DNA of 64,000 nt from assembly GCF_037023735.1 (NCBI RefSeq), contig NZ_CP146069.1:468501-532500 (forward strand). The letters run 5' to 3'. The first letter of the stretch is position 1, and each line of letters opens with the position of its first letter. The notes below the pieces were generated by a model that did not search any database, was not told the DNA's origin, and worked only from the letters and a program-made list of their open reading frames with translations. Of the stretch, positions 24,441 to 33,355 are shown one piece after another. This DNA comes from Roseovarius sp. S88 (GTDB taxonomy: Bacteria > Pseudomonadota > Alphaproteobacteria > Rhodobacterales > Rhodobacteraceae). The position numbers and the translations under genes were made by a program.

Positions 24441-25145
24441 TCAGATGACCTTGATGACATCCTTATCAATGGCAAGCATATAGCCGCGGCGCGCAATGTT
24501 TTTGACCAGAAGTTCACTGATCATCTGATTGCCCAGCGTGTCACGCAGGCGCTTTATCCTTGTGGCACCTGCGGCCTCTTCACAATCCGCGCTGGCACGC
24601 CCCGAGATCACAGCCTCGATTTCTGCCCCGGTCATGACGTCATCATCCATGCGCGCTTCGGCCAAAACGGCGAGCGTTTCCATCGCCGCATCAGTCAGCT
24701 TGAACCCCATGTTGTTGAGGTAAACCGTCTTCTCTTCGCGGCTGATCAGCAGGGAACTCACTTGAATGCCCGATCGTTCGATCTGCGCCATGCGGCGGTT
24801 GAGTGTGATCAGCATAATGAGAAACACCAAGGCCGCTATCAGAAGTGCCGTGGCAAAGACCAGCAGCACGAAGATCACCATGCGATAGCTGGTCAGCGTC
24901 TCGGAAAAGGCTGTGCCGGATAGCGCCAGGATTTCCAGCAGCTTGATTTCGGCGTCCGAGCTGAGCTCATCATTTTCCACAAAGATGCGTTCTACCTTGG
25001 CGTTGAACGCGTTTGCGTCAGGCAAAGAGACAAATAGCAGAATGGCCGCGACCACCAGGATCCCGACGATCGCGGCGACCCCGAACAAAACAACTCGGTT
25101 GCCCGAGCGCCGGGCGTCTGAGGCGGAATCGGTTAGCTCATGCAA
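24441..25145 (-). CDS. Membrane-tethered winged-helix regulator
   Basis: 234 residues. Two hydrophobic helices at about 18-40 and 89-114 frame a 48-residue loop (acidic, FNAKVERIFVENDELSSDAE) that should be periplasmic. From about 128 to 226 the sequence reads like an OmpR/PhoB-type winged helix: beta strands around SSLLISREEKTVYLNNMGFK, helices through AAMETLAVLAEARMDD, a recognition helix around IKRLRDTLGNQ and the closing wing hairpin RRGYMLAI. So a DNA-binding domain is held at the inner face of the membrane, C-terminal to the helices, the reverse of ToxR/CadC. Targets unknown; the small exported protein at 25165-25407 lies just upstream on the same strand. Confidence 0.7.
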   Translation of the reverse strand: MHELTDSASDARRSGNRVVLFGVAAIVGILVVAAILLFVSLPDANAFNAKVERIFVENDELSSDAEIKLLEILALSGTAFSETLTSYRMVIFVLLVFATALLIAALVFLIMLITLNRRMAQIERSGIQVSSLLISREEKTVYLNNMGFKLTDAAMETLAVLAEARMDDDVMTGAEIEAVISGRASADCEEAAGATRIKRLRDTLGNQMISELLVKNIARRGYMLAIDKDVIKVI

Positions 25146-25164
25146 GAGCGCTCTCCTTCCTGAC

Positions 25165-25407
25165 TTATCCTTCGCGCACGGAAACGACCTTGAGCAAGGT
25201 CAGGCCCTGTGCCGCCAGCTGTGATCGCAACTGCTTGGTGGCATTGCCAACCGTGCAGGGTCCGCTGATCTGAGCGGTACTAAAGAAGAGTTTTAACGGT
25301 TTGTCACTCTTGGCTTTGTACTCGGCCACACAGGCGGCCTGAGCAACACTTGCGGTCGCAATGACAAGAAAAGTGCCCAGAAGGCAGGAGAAGAGTTTTT
25401 GTTTCAT
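25165..25407 (-). CDS. Small exported protein of unknown function
   Basis: 80 residues with a clear Sec signal peptide: MKQKLFSCLLGTFLVIATASVAQA, cleavage expected after AQA. The mature part of about 56 residues has two Cys (ACVAEYKAK and ISGPCTV), which could form a disulfide, and is otherwise polar and basic. I do not recognise a family. It is 19 bases upstream of the membrane-tethered regulator gene on the same strand and divergent from another small exported protein, so these may share a periplasmic role. Confidence 0.65.
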   Translation of the reverse strand: MKQKLFSCLLGTFLVIATASVAQAACVAEYKAKSDKPLKLFFSTAQISGPCTVGNATKQLRSQLAAQGLTLLKVVSVREG

Positions 25408-25474
25408 GCGCTCAAAATGCGCGAGAGCCTGCCGCTATTCAATAACTCAATCGCGAAATCCGGCTGAGTGCGGC

Positions 25475-25491
25475 GTGTTATCCGATAACAC
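25475..25491. promoter_or_regulatory. Perfect 17-base palindrome
   Basis: GTGTTATC, one central C, GATAACAC. It lies between two divergent small exported-protein genes. The shape resembles operators of LacI-family proteins, and a GntR-like LacI regulator is encoded at 15322-16347, but no link is shown. Confidence 0.5.
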
Positions 25492-25624
25492 CCTGCCGTT
25501 ATTGCCTGTCTGAGGGAGGTAAGCCCAGTTTTATTCCATGACACGCCCCGTCTGCTGCCACCCGATCACGTGACCAACAGCGCAGGGCACAGATAACGAT
25601 CTTTACTGTCGGGAAGGACAAAAC

Positions 25625-26107
25625 ATGACGCACCGCATTTTCATCTCCATCATTCTGGCGGCGGCGATTGCCGTCACTGGTATGACCGCTGCACCGGCAC
25701 GTGCAGACAACGACGCGGCAAAAGTCATCGCGGGCGTTGCCGCTCTTGCGATCATTGGCGCAGTGATTGCCGAAGACCGCAAAGACCGCCGTCGCAAAGC
25801 CGCCGCACGCAATCACGTTTCAAAGCACCAGTACAACCACAACAGGCGCTATAAGGATGACGGGCATCGCTACCGGTACCAAAACCAGTCCAAACGCCGC
25901 GCTTTGCCAGTGCGCTGCCGTCGCGACGGGTATACGCGTCGGGGTGACGTCTATGGCTACGGTCGCCGCTGCCTGCTGAACAACTATTCGCAATTCAACG
26001 CCTTGCCACACAACTGCGCGGTCCGTGCTCAGGGATACAACGGCGGTCAGCGCGTAATTTACAGTGGGCGCTGCCTCAGAAAGCATGGCTACGTCACACC
26101 TGGCTGA
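25625..26107 (+). CDS. Basic exported protein with a glycine-zipper-like segment
   Basis: 160 residues. A signal peptide (MTHRIFISIILAAAIAVTGM, ending near PARA) is followed by VIAGVAALAIIGAVIAEDRK, a small hydrophobic run that could be a membrane or glycine-zipper-like element, then a very basic, Tyr-rich region (KDRRRKAAARNH, HNRRYKDDGHRYRYQNQSK). Four Cys lie in the last half (VRCRRD, RRCLLN, HNCAVR, GRCLRK). No enzyme motif is seen; I do not assign a function. A terminator follows the gene. Confidence 0.7.
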   Translation: MTHRIFISIILAAAIAVTGMTAAPARADNDAAKVIAGVAALAIIGAVIAEDRKDRRRKAAARNHVSKHQYNHNRRYKDDGHRYRYQNQSKRRALPVRCRRDGYTRRGDVYGYGRRCLLNNYSQFNALPHNCAVRAQGYNGGQRVIYSGRCLRKHGYVTPG

Positions 26108-26144
26108 TACGCAGGCGGTATAAACATCGAGCAGAAACGAGGGG

Positions 26145-26173
26145 CCCGAAGAAATTCGGGTCTCTCTCTTTTT
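26145..26173 (+). terminator. Rho-independent terminator
   Basis: CCCGAA (26145-26150), loop GAAA, TTCGGG (26155-26160), followed by a T-rich run (TCTCTCTCTTTTT). It ends the transcript of the basic exported protein. Confidence 0.75.
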
Positions 26174-26202
26174 GTCCGCGCCAGTCGTGCTTTGTAGAGT
26201 GC

Positions 26203-26833
26203 ATGTCTGCTCCCGATTTTTCATTTGAAACCCAAGCCATGTTGGACGGTCATATCACCATCGCCGGTGTCGATGAGGTGGGACGTGGGCCGTTGGCCGG
26301 GCCAGTGACAGCCGCAGCCGTTATATTGGACCCAAAGCACATTCCCGAAGGTCTCAATGACTCGAAAAAGCTTACGGCCAAACGTCGGGATACCTTGAGC
26401 AAAGAGATTTTCCGGGTCGCCGAAGTGTGCGTGGCCCATGCCAGTGTTGAAGAAATTGACGAGATCAACATTCTGCGCGCCGCACATCTTGCGATGGAGC
26501 GGGCCGTTGTCGGGCTTGGTCGGCACCCCTGCCTTGCTTTGGTCGATGGTAACATGATCCCAAAAGATCTAAGTTGCCCAGGGCAGCCCATCATCAAGGG
26601 CGACGGCAAATCACTTTCCATCGCAGCAGCATCTATCGTGGCCAAAACCACCCGCGACGCGATCATGTGGGATTTGGCGCAACAGTTTCCCGGCTACGGC
26701 TGGGAGACAAATGCAGGCTATGGATCAAAAAGCCACATGTCTGCGCTCCAAAAACTCGGCCCAACCCCACATCATAGGCGTTCGTTCAAGCCGGTGCACA
26801 ATATATTGTATCAAGCAAAAAACATAAACGACT

Positions 26834-26835
<2 letters not shown>
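26203..26835 (+). CDS. rnhB: Ribonuclease HII
   Basis: 210 residues. The catalytic core is plain: TIAGVDEVGRGPLAGPVTAA with the first acidic pair, NDSKKLTAKRR, ALVDGNMIP, IIKGDGKSLSIAAASIVAK and GYGWETNAGYGSKSHM. RNase HII removes RNA, including single misincorporated ribonucleotides, from RNA-DNA hybrids. It lies 90 bases ahead of ccrM in the same direction. The first ATG at 26203 could be replaced by the one at 26239 without losing the fold. Confidence 0.96.
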
Positions 26836-28041
<1,206 letters not shown>

Positions 28042-28103
28042 ATACACAAAACTACACGAACACCGCCGGTGCCTGTGGCCTGACACATGGCACTCAACTT
28101 GAT

Positions 28104-28130
28104 CCCTCGCCCTTGCGGCGAGGGTTTTTT
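28104..28130 (+). terminator. Rho-independent terminator of ccrM
   Basis: CCCTCGCC (28104-28111), a five-base loop, GGCGAGGG (28117-28124) and six T. It lies 62 bases past the ccrM stop. Confidence 0.92.
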
Positions 28131-28163
28131 CTTCTGACAATCATTTCCCCCAAGTAAAATGCG

Positions 28164-28185
28164 ATAGAAAACACGCGTTTTCTAT
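28164..28185. repeat. A+T-rich stem hairpin
   Basis: ATAGAAAAC, loop ACGC, GTTTTCTAT, a perfect nine-base stem just after the tetR stop. It resembles the GTTTTC/GAAAAC hairpin at 32149-32172. It may end the tetR transcript. Confidence 0.6.
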
Positions 28186-28193
28186 TTCTGAAC

Positions 28194-28739
28194 TCATGCA
28201 AATTCTGATTGTGCCGCCGCCGTCAATCGCGCCACGGTCTCATACAGAATTTCGGATCGCCCAAGGCTGACCGAAAGGGTCATGGCGCCTTGGATTTCCG
28301 CTTGCACGCGCTGGGCTAGAAGGTCTTGATTTTCAACGCTGTCCGGCATCGAGGCCTTTAGCCAGGACAGATTTGCCTTGAAAAATGCCGCCACTTTCGC
28401 CGCCACGGGATCAGGCAGTCCTGCACTTTCGGCGGCCAGCATCCCGCACAAGCACTGCAGGTCTTCGTCATGCAGCGCGCGTTTGTAGACTGCGCCAAAC
28501 CGCGCCACAGCATCTGACCAATTCAAAACACCAGCGTCACCGACAAAGTCATGCACCCGCTTGGCATAGCGTTCCACCATGGCCGCACCAAGGTCTTCCT
28601 TGTGGCGGAAATGATAGTGAATGCTGGCCGACTTGATGCCCATTTCATCGGCAATGTCGCGAAAGCTCACGGCATGGTAGCCACGCAGGCGAATGGCGCG
28701 CTCGGCAAGATCAAGGATTTGGTCGCGGGTCTCAGCCAT
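28194..28739 (-). CDS. TetR-family transcriptional regulator
   Basis: 181 residues from an ATG at 28739; a start 9 bases earlier at 28748 is also open. The N-terminal MAETRDQILDLAERAIRLRG, YHAVSFRDIADEMGIKSASI and HYHFRHKEDL form the TetR helix-turn-helix. The rest is helical and would bind a ligand. It is divergent from the glutathione transferase gene, which is the likely target; the 94 bases between them hold two TAGATAGG direct repeats. Confidence 0.92.
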   Translation of the reverse strand: MAETRDQILDLAERAIRLRGYHAVSFRDIADEMGIKSASIHYHFRHKEDLGAAMVERYAKRVHDFVGDAGVLNWSDAVARFGAVYKRALHDEDLQCLCGMLAAESAGLPDPVAAKVAAFFKANLSWLKASMPDSVENQDLLAQRVQAEIQGAMTLSVSLGRSEILYETVARLTAAAQSEFA

Positions 28740-28766
28740 ATTTCTCACGTTTTCTTTATCTGCGAG

Positions 28767-28824
28767 TAGATAGGCTTGACGGCAAAAGAAATCAATTCTA
28801 GCAAACTACCTACTACTAGATAGG
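28767..28824 (+). promoter_or_regulatory. Divergent promoter region with repeated TAGATAGG
   Basis: TAGATAGG occurs at 28767-28774 and again at 28817-28824; the second copy lies in an imperfect dyad with CTACCTACTA. Between them TTGACG (28776-28781) and TAGCAA (28799-28804), 17 bases apart, could be -35 and -10 for the glutathione transferase gene. The repeats are candidate TetR-type operators. Confidence 0.4.
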
Positions 28825-28833
28825 AGTATCAAA

Positions 28834-29454
28834 ATGAAGATTTATGAATTCCAAGGTTTCCCCAACCCTGCCCGTATCCGCATCGCTCTGGCTGAAAAAG
28901 GCCTGACCGATCAGGTGGAGTTTGTGTCCGTCAACGTTCCAGAAGGCGAACACCAATCTGAAGCGTTCCGCGCCAAGAACCCGTCCGCGGCGGTGCCTGT
29001 GCTTGAACTTGAGGATGGCTCTTGCATTTCCGAATGCACCGCCATTACCGAATATCTGGATCATCTTGATGGCAGCCCGTCGCTTACCGGTGAAACTGCC
29101 AAGGATCGCGCTGTGATTCATATGATGCAGCGGCGCGCGGAATCCGGTCTACTCGATGCGGTTGCCACCTATTTCCATCATGCCACGCCCGGCCTTGGCA
29201 AAGAGATTGAAGGGTATCAATGCGCTGAATGGGGAGAGCATCAGAAGCAAACCGCCCTGGAGGGCATGCGCTATCTCGACGGAGTTCTCGCTGAGAACCC
29301 CTATCTCGCAGGTGACGACTTCAGCGTGGCCGACATCACCGCCTTTGCGGGTCTGGCCTTTGCCGGATTTGCCAATATTGACGTACCAGAAGACTGTGCC
29401 AATCTGCAGGCATGGCACGCTCGTGTCGCTGCTCGCCCCTCGATCGCGGCATAA
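28834..29454 (+). CDS. Glutathione S-transferase family protein
   Basis: 206 residues with AGGAG before the ATG. The N-terminal thioredoxin-like half has GFPNPARIRIALAEKG, the VPVLELEDGSCISECTAITEYL segment with the cis-Pro and glutathione gamma-glutamyl contact (E-C/S), and the C-terminal all-helical half contains AGDDFSVADITAFAGL with the N-capping D. GSTs conjugate or isomerise electrophiles with glutathione in the cytoplasm. It is divergent from a TetR gene and 17 bases upstream of a cupin gene, so the three look like a small inducible detoxification unit. Confidence 0.92.
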   Translation: MKIYEFQGFPNPARIRIALAEKGLTDQVEFVSVNVPEGEHQSEAFRAKNPSAAVPVLELEDGSCISECTAITEYLDHLDGSPSLTGETAKDRAVIHMMQRRAESGLLDAVATYFHHATPGLGKEIEGYQCAEWGEHQKQTALEGMRYLDGVLAENPYLAGDDFSVADITAFAGLAFAGFANIDVPEDCANLQAWHARVAARPSIAA

Positions 29455-29471
29455 AAGAAAGGACGCAACCC

Positions 29472-30146
29472 ATGCAACGCAATGATGATTTTTCTCAACG
29501 CGCCGTCGTCCATAGCGCCGATGAGCCATGGGTTGCCTCGCCTATGGCCGGTGTAGATCGCCGCATGCTTGATCGGATTGGCGACGAGGTGGCGCGTGCT
29601 ACCACGATTGTGCGCTATGCGCCGGGCAGCAAGTTTTCGTCCCATGTGCACACAGGCGGTGAAGAGTTTCTGGTGCTCGATGGTGTGTTTCAGGATGAGC
29701 ACGGTGATTTCCCTGCCGGGAGCTACATTCGAAATCCGCCACAATCCTCGCACACACCGGGGTCGGAGCCCGGTTGCACGATCTTTGTCAAGCTCTGGCA
29801 GTTTGATCTCGCGGACCGCACGCATATTCGGGTCGACACCAACAAAATGCGGTTTGTGCCAGATCGAGAGGGTGTTGAGGTCATGCCGCTCTTTTCGGAC
29901 GGTTCCGAGGATGTGATGCTGGAACGTTGGGCGCAGGGGGCCGATATTGTGCTTGATGCGCCAAACGGTCTGGAGCTTCTGGTGCTGGACGGAGGTTTCG
30001 ACGAAGGCGGTGATACGTTCAGGGCAGATAGCTGGTTGCGTTTGCCCAAAGGCGCATCCTCCTTGGCCAAGGTCGGCAAGAATGGTGCGCGCGTCTGGAT
30101 CAAACGAGACCACCTCAGCGAAACGCCGATAGGTCCCGCGGTTTAG
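29472..30146 (+). CDS. Cupin-domain protein (ChrR C-domain-like)
   Basis: 224 residues from the ATG at 29472. The cupin metal motif is clear: KFSSHVHTGGEEFLVLDG (H, H, E) then GSYIRNPPQSSHTPGS (final H). A second, weaker cupin-like repeat follows in the C-terminal half, around LELLVLDGGFDEGGDTFRA, without the His ligands. The first repeat resembles the cupin of ChrR anti-sigma factors, but the zinc-binding anti-sigma N-domain is absent, so it is a free cupin rather than a ChrR. It starts 17 bases after the GST gene and probably shares its promoter. Confidence 0.82.
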   Translation: MQRNDDFSQRAVVHSADEPWVASPMAGVDRRMLDRIGDEVARATTIVRYAPGSKFSSHVHTGGEEFLVLDGVFQDEHGDFPAGSYIRNPPQSSHTPGSEPGCTIFVKLWQFDLADRTHIRVDTNKMRFVPDREGVEVMPLFSDGSEDVMLERWAQGADIVLDAPNGLELLVLDGGFDEGGDTFRADSWLRLPKGASSLAKVGKNGARVWIKRDHLSETPIGPAV

Positions 30147-30242
30147 ACAACGGGCCATCTGCACAAAAAATGCGAAAACACTCCGCGCTGGCTGCACTCC
30201 GGCGCGGTAAGAGTTGTCTCAAAGCAATAAAGGCAAGAGACG

Positions 30243-30473
30243 ATGGTATCGGCAGTGCACCAAAGGCGCATAACCTTATTCCCCCCGCAGTCCCGTCAAG
30301 GTGGTCATAGCCAAACAAGCATCAAGCGCCAAAGAGCGCGTTTACTGATCCTTGTTTTGGGTCTGGCCATCCTGACGGGCCTCGCGGTGAAGAGTGTGGA
30401 AATTCAACCGCAAGATCAGGGGTTTTCCGAGCCGCTGGGCTGGCATAGTTTCACGGACATAACCTCGTGTTGA
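30243..30473 (+). CDS. Small single-pass membrane protein
   Basis: 76 residues. A basic N-terminal half (HQRRITLFPPQSRQGG, IKRQRARL) is followed by one hydrophobic helix (LLILVLGLAILTGLAVKSVEI) at about 34-54 and a short tail ending TDITSC. It stops just before the response regulator start (30485) and overlaps that gene's longer frame, so translation may be coupled. I do not recognise the family. Its place at the head of a two-component operon could mean a sensory accessory protein, but this is inference. Confidence 0.5.
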   Translation: MVSAVHQRRITLFPPQSRQGGHSQTSIKRQRARLLILVLGLAILTGLAVKSVEIQPQDQGFSEPLGWHSFTDITSC

Positions 30474-30484
30474 TGGACCGCGTG

Positions 30485-31177
30485 ATGAGCCACATCCTGA
30501 TCGTTGATGACGACCCGCAAATCCGCGAGGTGCTGCGTATCGCATTGCGGCAGGATGGGTATGACGTCTCCGAGGCGGGTGATGGCGCAGAAGGTCTTGC
30601 CAAGGCGCGCAATGGCAAAGCTGATCTCATAGTGCTGGACATTGGCATGCCGGAAATGGATGGGCTGGAGGTGTGCCGCCGCTTGCGGACAGAATACAAC
30701 ACGCCTGTTCTATTTCTGACCGCACGGGATGACGAGATTGACCGCGTTCTGGGTTTTGAGCTGGGCGGTGATGACTATGTGACGAAACCGTTCTCACCCA
30801 GAGAACTACTGGCGCGGATACGCGCCATCCTCAAACGCACCTCCGGTGTGGCACCAGGTATCTCGCAAGGCATGCTGACGCGCGGCGCGCTGCAACTCGA
30901 TCCCGGACGTCACCTGTGCACGTTCGAAAACCAGCCTGTCGCCCTGACCAAACGCGAAATGGACATGCTGGCTCACTTGATGGCTCGCCCCGACCATGTC
31001 GCCACCAAGGCGCAGTTGACCGACGCAGTCTACGGCCCATCCCTGCATGTCTCGGACCGGACACTTGATAGCCATTTGCGGAATTTGCGCGCCAAACTGG
31101 CCGAGGCAGGGTGCGACACGGCGATTGAAACTGTGCATGGTGTGGGCATCCGGATGGGCGCATGTCAGGGCGGGTAA
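30485..31177 (+). CDS. OmpR-family response regulator
   Basis: 230 residues from the ATG at 30485 (an in-frame GTG at 30467 is also open). The receiver domain starts MSHILIVDDDPQIREVL, with the phospho-acceptor Asp52 in LIVLDIGMPEMDG and the conserved Lys101 in VTKPFSPRE. The C-terminal winged helix has ALTKREMDMLAHLMARPD and the wing DSHLRNLRAKLAEAG. It should control transcription when phosphorylated by the kinase encoded next; the genes overlap by 16 bases. Confidence 0.95.
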   Translation: MSHILIVDDDPQIREVLRIALRQDGYDVSEAGDGAEGLAKARNGKADLIVLDIGMPEMDGLEVCRRLRTEYNTPVLFLTARDDEIDRVLGFELGGDDYVTKPFSPRELLARIRAILKRTSGVAPGISQGMLTRGALQLDPGRHLCTFENQPVALTKREMDMLAHLMARPDHVATKAQLTDAVYGPSLHVSDRTLDSHLRNLRAKLAEAGCDTAIETVHGVGIRMGACQGG

Positions 31178-32124
31178 AACCGCGCATTCGGCGCAAATGG
31201 CGACCGCCCTTGGCGCTTGTGATTGGCGGCACGTTGGCGGCGGTCCTGATCCTTCCTGCTATCTCCATCGGATACTTCAAAGTCGCTGGGTTCATCCTCG
31301 GCTGGGGAGAAACCACCCTGTTGTTTTTCACCCTCGCCATTGTTGTGACGTCGCTTCTGGCGTTTTTGCTTTGGCGTCTCGTGCTTCGGCCCGTCTATGC
31401 GCTCACCGCTCATGCGCTGGCGGTGAAGGAGGGGCGCGACGATGCGCCCTTGCCGACACAGTTCGGTACGCCGGAGCTCTCCGATCTGGCGCGTGCGGTT
31501 ATTGATATGAGCACCACGCTTCAGGATCGCGAAGCAGGCCTGCGCGCCTACACCAACCACGTCACGCATGAGCTTAAATCGCCTCTCACCAGCCTGATTG
31601 GTGCCGCCGAACTTCTTCAATCTGACAGCTCAGCTGAGGACCGCGCGGCGCTGACTAACACGATCCGCACCTCGGCCTATAAAATGCAGGATCAGCTTCA
31701 CGCCCTGCGCCGCCTCGCCTCGGCGCGCGATCCTGTGGGCAAGGGGCCATCAAGTCTGTCTGAGGCTTGTGAAGGGTTGGATGCTGATCTCACAATACGC
31801 GTGGAACAAGACACTTCCGTGCCGCTTGACCTCGACGCCTTGCGTGCGGTTCTTGCGCATCTGGCGCAAAATGCAGCGGCTCACGGCGCGCAAACCGTCA
31901 CGCTCTCGGCCATATCCGACGGCTTCAGCGTCTCCGACGACGGCCCTGGCATCGCACCTGGCAATCGCGCGCATATCTTTGAGCCCTTCTTCACCACGCG
32001 CCGTGCGGAGGGTGGCACGGGCATGGGCTTGGCCATCGTCAAGACGATGATTGAGGTGGCGGGGGGAGAGATTGTACTGGCGGATACATTCAGCGGCACT
32101 CGATTTGAGATCGGGTTTGGGTAG
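31162..32124 (+). CDS. Sensor histidine kinase
   Basis: 320 residues. Two membrane helices (about 17-39 and 52-72) with a very short extracellular loop, then a HAMP-like linker, the dimerisation box NHVTHELKSPLTSL with His136, and the ATP-binding domain: HLAQNAAAHG (N box), SDDGPGIAPG (G1), FEPFFTTRRAEGG and GTGMGLAIVKTM (G2). The scant loop suggests sensing within the membrane or through a partner, possibly the small membrane protein two genes upstream. It overlaps the response regulator by 16 bases. Confidence 0.94.
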   Translation: MSGRVKPRIRRKWRPPLALVIGGTLAAVLILPAISIGYFKVAGFILGWGETTLLFFTLAIVVTSLLAFLLWRLVLRPVYALTAHALAVKEGRDDAPLPTQFGTPELSDLARAVIDMSTTLQDREAGLRAYTNHVTHELKSPLTSLIGAAELLQSDSSAEDRAALTNTIRTSAYKMQDQLHALRRLASARDPVGKGPSSLSEACEGLDADLTIRVEQDTSVPLDLDALRAVLAHLAQNAAAHGAQTVTLSAISDGFSVSDDGPGIAPGNRAHIFEPFFTTRRAEGGTGMGLAIVKTMIEVAGGEIVLADTFSGTRFEIGFG

Positions 32125-32133
32125 GGTGGCTTT

Positions 32134-32193
32134 GGGTGATCGCACCCACCCGTTTTCTGCGTAGAAAACGGGCTGGAAAATACGAATTTTCCA
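32134..32193. repeat. Three tandem hairpins after the kinase gene
   Basis: GGGTG-ATCG-CACCC (32134-32147), CCCGTTTTC-TGCGTA-GAAAACGGG (32149-32172) and TGGAAAAT-ACGA-ATTTTCCA (32174-32193) follow one another with one-base gaps. No long T run follows. They separate the kinase from the sit operon. Confidence 0.65.
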
Positions 32194-32299
32194 ACACGGA
32201 AGTTGCGCAAATTTCGTATGCAGACCGCGACCTTTCTGCTTAAAAACAGACCAATTTTCCTCTCCTAGGGGGTAAGAACACTCGAAATCCGTCCCTTTC

Positions 32300-32346
32300 T
32301 TGCGAATAATTCGCAATTGCATTGACTTTTTGCGAATGACTCTCAT
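32300..32346 (+). promoter_or_regulatory. Fur/Mur-like box pair in the sitA promoter
   Basis: TTGCGAAT-A-ATTCGCAA at 32300-32316 is a perfect 17-base palindrome, and TTGCGAAT-G-ACTCTCAT at 32330-32346 is a weaker second copy with the same spacing. TTGACT (32322-32327) and CATATT (32344-32349) could be -35 and -10, so binding would block RNA polymerase. Manganese transporters of alphaproteobacteria are commonly repressed by Mur, a Fur relative. Confidence 0.7.
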
Positions 32347-32383
32347 ATTCAATACAGAACAACGCAGACCCTGAGGAGTATTC

Positions 32384-33352
32384 ATGCGCCTCAAGCGCAG
32401 AGACTTTCTGAAAAGCACATTGGTGTCGGCTTCACTGGCCGCGGCGCCCATCTTTGCGTTTGCCGAAACAAAACTGTCTGTCGTGGCAACCACAGGCATG
32501 ATCGCAGATGCCGCGCTTCAGGTCGGCGGTGATCTTGTCAATGTCAAAGCGTTGATGGGGCCGGGTGTTGACCCGCACGCCTATCGGCAAACCCGCTCGG
32601 ATCTTGTGGCCGCGACAGAGGCCGATCTGGTGCTCTGGAACGGGCTCTATCTGGAGGCACAGATGGAGGAGTTCCTGCTTAAGCTTGGCAAGCGGCGAAA
32701 TGTCGTCGCTGTGGCGGAAGCAGTGCCAGAGAAGCTGCTGATTGCCCACGAAGACTATGACGGGCGGTTTGACCCGCATGTCTGGATGGTGCCTGAGCTT
32801 TGGGCGCATGTGGTCGTTGCGGTGCGCGACGCGTTGAGCGACGTTGCACCAGCGCACAAAGATGCGTTTGCCGCGAATGCCGAGACGCATCTGGCGCAGA
32901 TCGAGCGTCTTGCCACCTATGCCCGCACATCCCTCACCACCGTGCCTGAACCTGCGCGCGTTCTGCTGTCTGCGCATGATGCCTTTGGGTATTTCGGCCA
33001 GAGCTACGGCTTTGAAGTGATCGGTATTCAAGGCATCTCGACTGAGTCTGAGGCTGGGCTCAACCGCATCAGCACATTGGCGGACATGTTGGTCGAACGT
33101 GGCATCGGAGCGGTCTTCGTGGAAAGCTCAGTCAGTGACCGCAATGTCCGAGCCCTGATCGAAGGGGCCGCGGCCCAAGGCCACGAAGTCAAGATCGGCG
33201 GAGAGCTTTTCTCGGACGCTATGGGTCAGTCGGACACGTATGAAGGCACCTATATCGGCATGATCGACCACAACGTGACAACCATCACGGCGGCGCTGGG
33301 AGGCGACGTGCCCGCGCGCGGTATGAACGCCAAACTGTCGGCAGGAAGCTAG
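32384..33352 (+). CDS. sitA: Manganese/iron ABC transporter, substrate-binding protein
   Basis: 322 residues. The N-terminus MRLKRRDFLKSTLVSAS is a twin-arginine (Tat) signal with a small-residue cleavage region near AFA. The mature part has the cluster A-I binding pattern: MGPGVDPHAYRQTRSD and FDPHVWMVPELW supply two His ligands, with a Glu (STESEAG) and an Asp (GMIDHNV) later. It binds Mn2+ or Fe2+ in the periplasm and passes it to the permeases. The Fur/Mur-like box upstream points to Mn or Fe rather than Zn, and the next three genes complete the transporter. Confidence 0.92.
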   Translation: MRLKRRDFLKSTLVSASLAAAPIFAFAETKLSVVATTGMIADAALQVGGDLVNVKALMGPGVDPHAYRQTRSDLVAATEADLVLWNGLYLEAQMEEFLLKLGKRRNVVAVAEAVPEKLLIAHEDYDGRFDPHVWMVPELWAHVVVAVRDALSDVAPAHKDAFAANAETHLAQIERLATYARTSLTTVPEPARVLLSAHDAFGYFGQSYGFEVIGIQGISTESEAGLNRISTLADMLVERGIGAVFVESSVSDRNVRALIEGAAAQGHEVKIGGELFSDAMGQSDTYEGTYIGMIDHNVTTITAALGGDVPARGMNAKLSAGS

Positions 33353-33355
33353 GCC

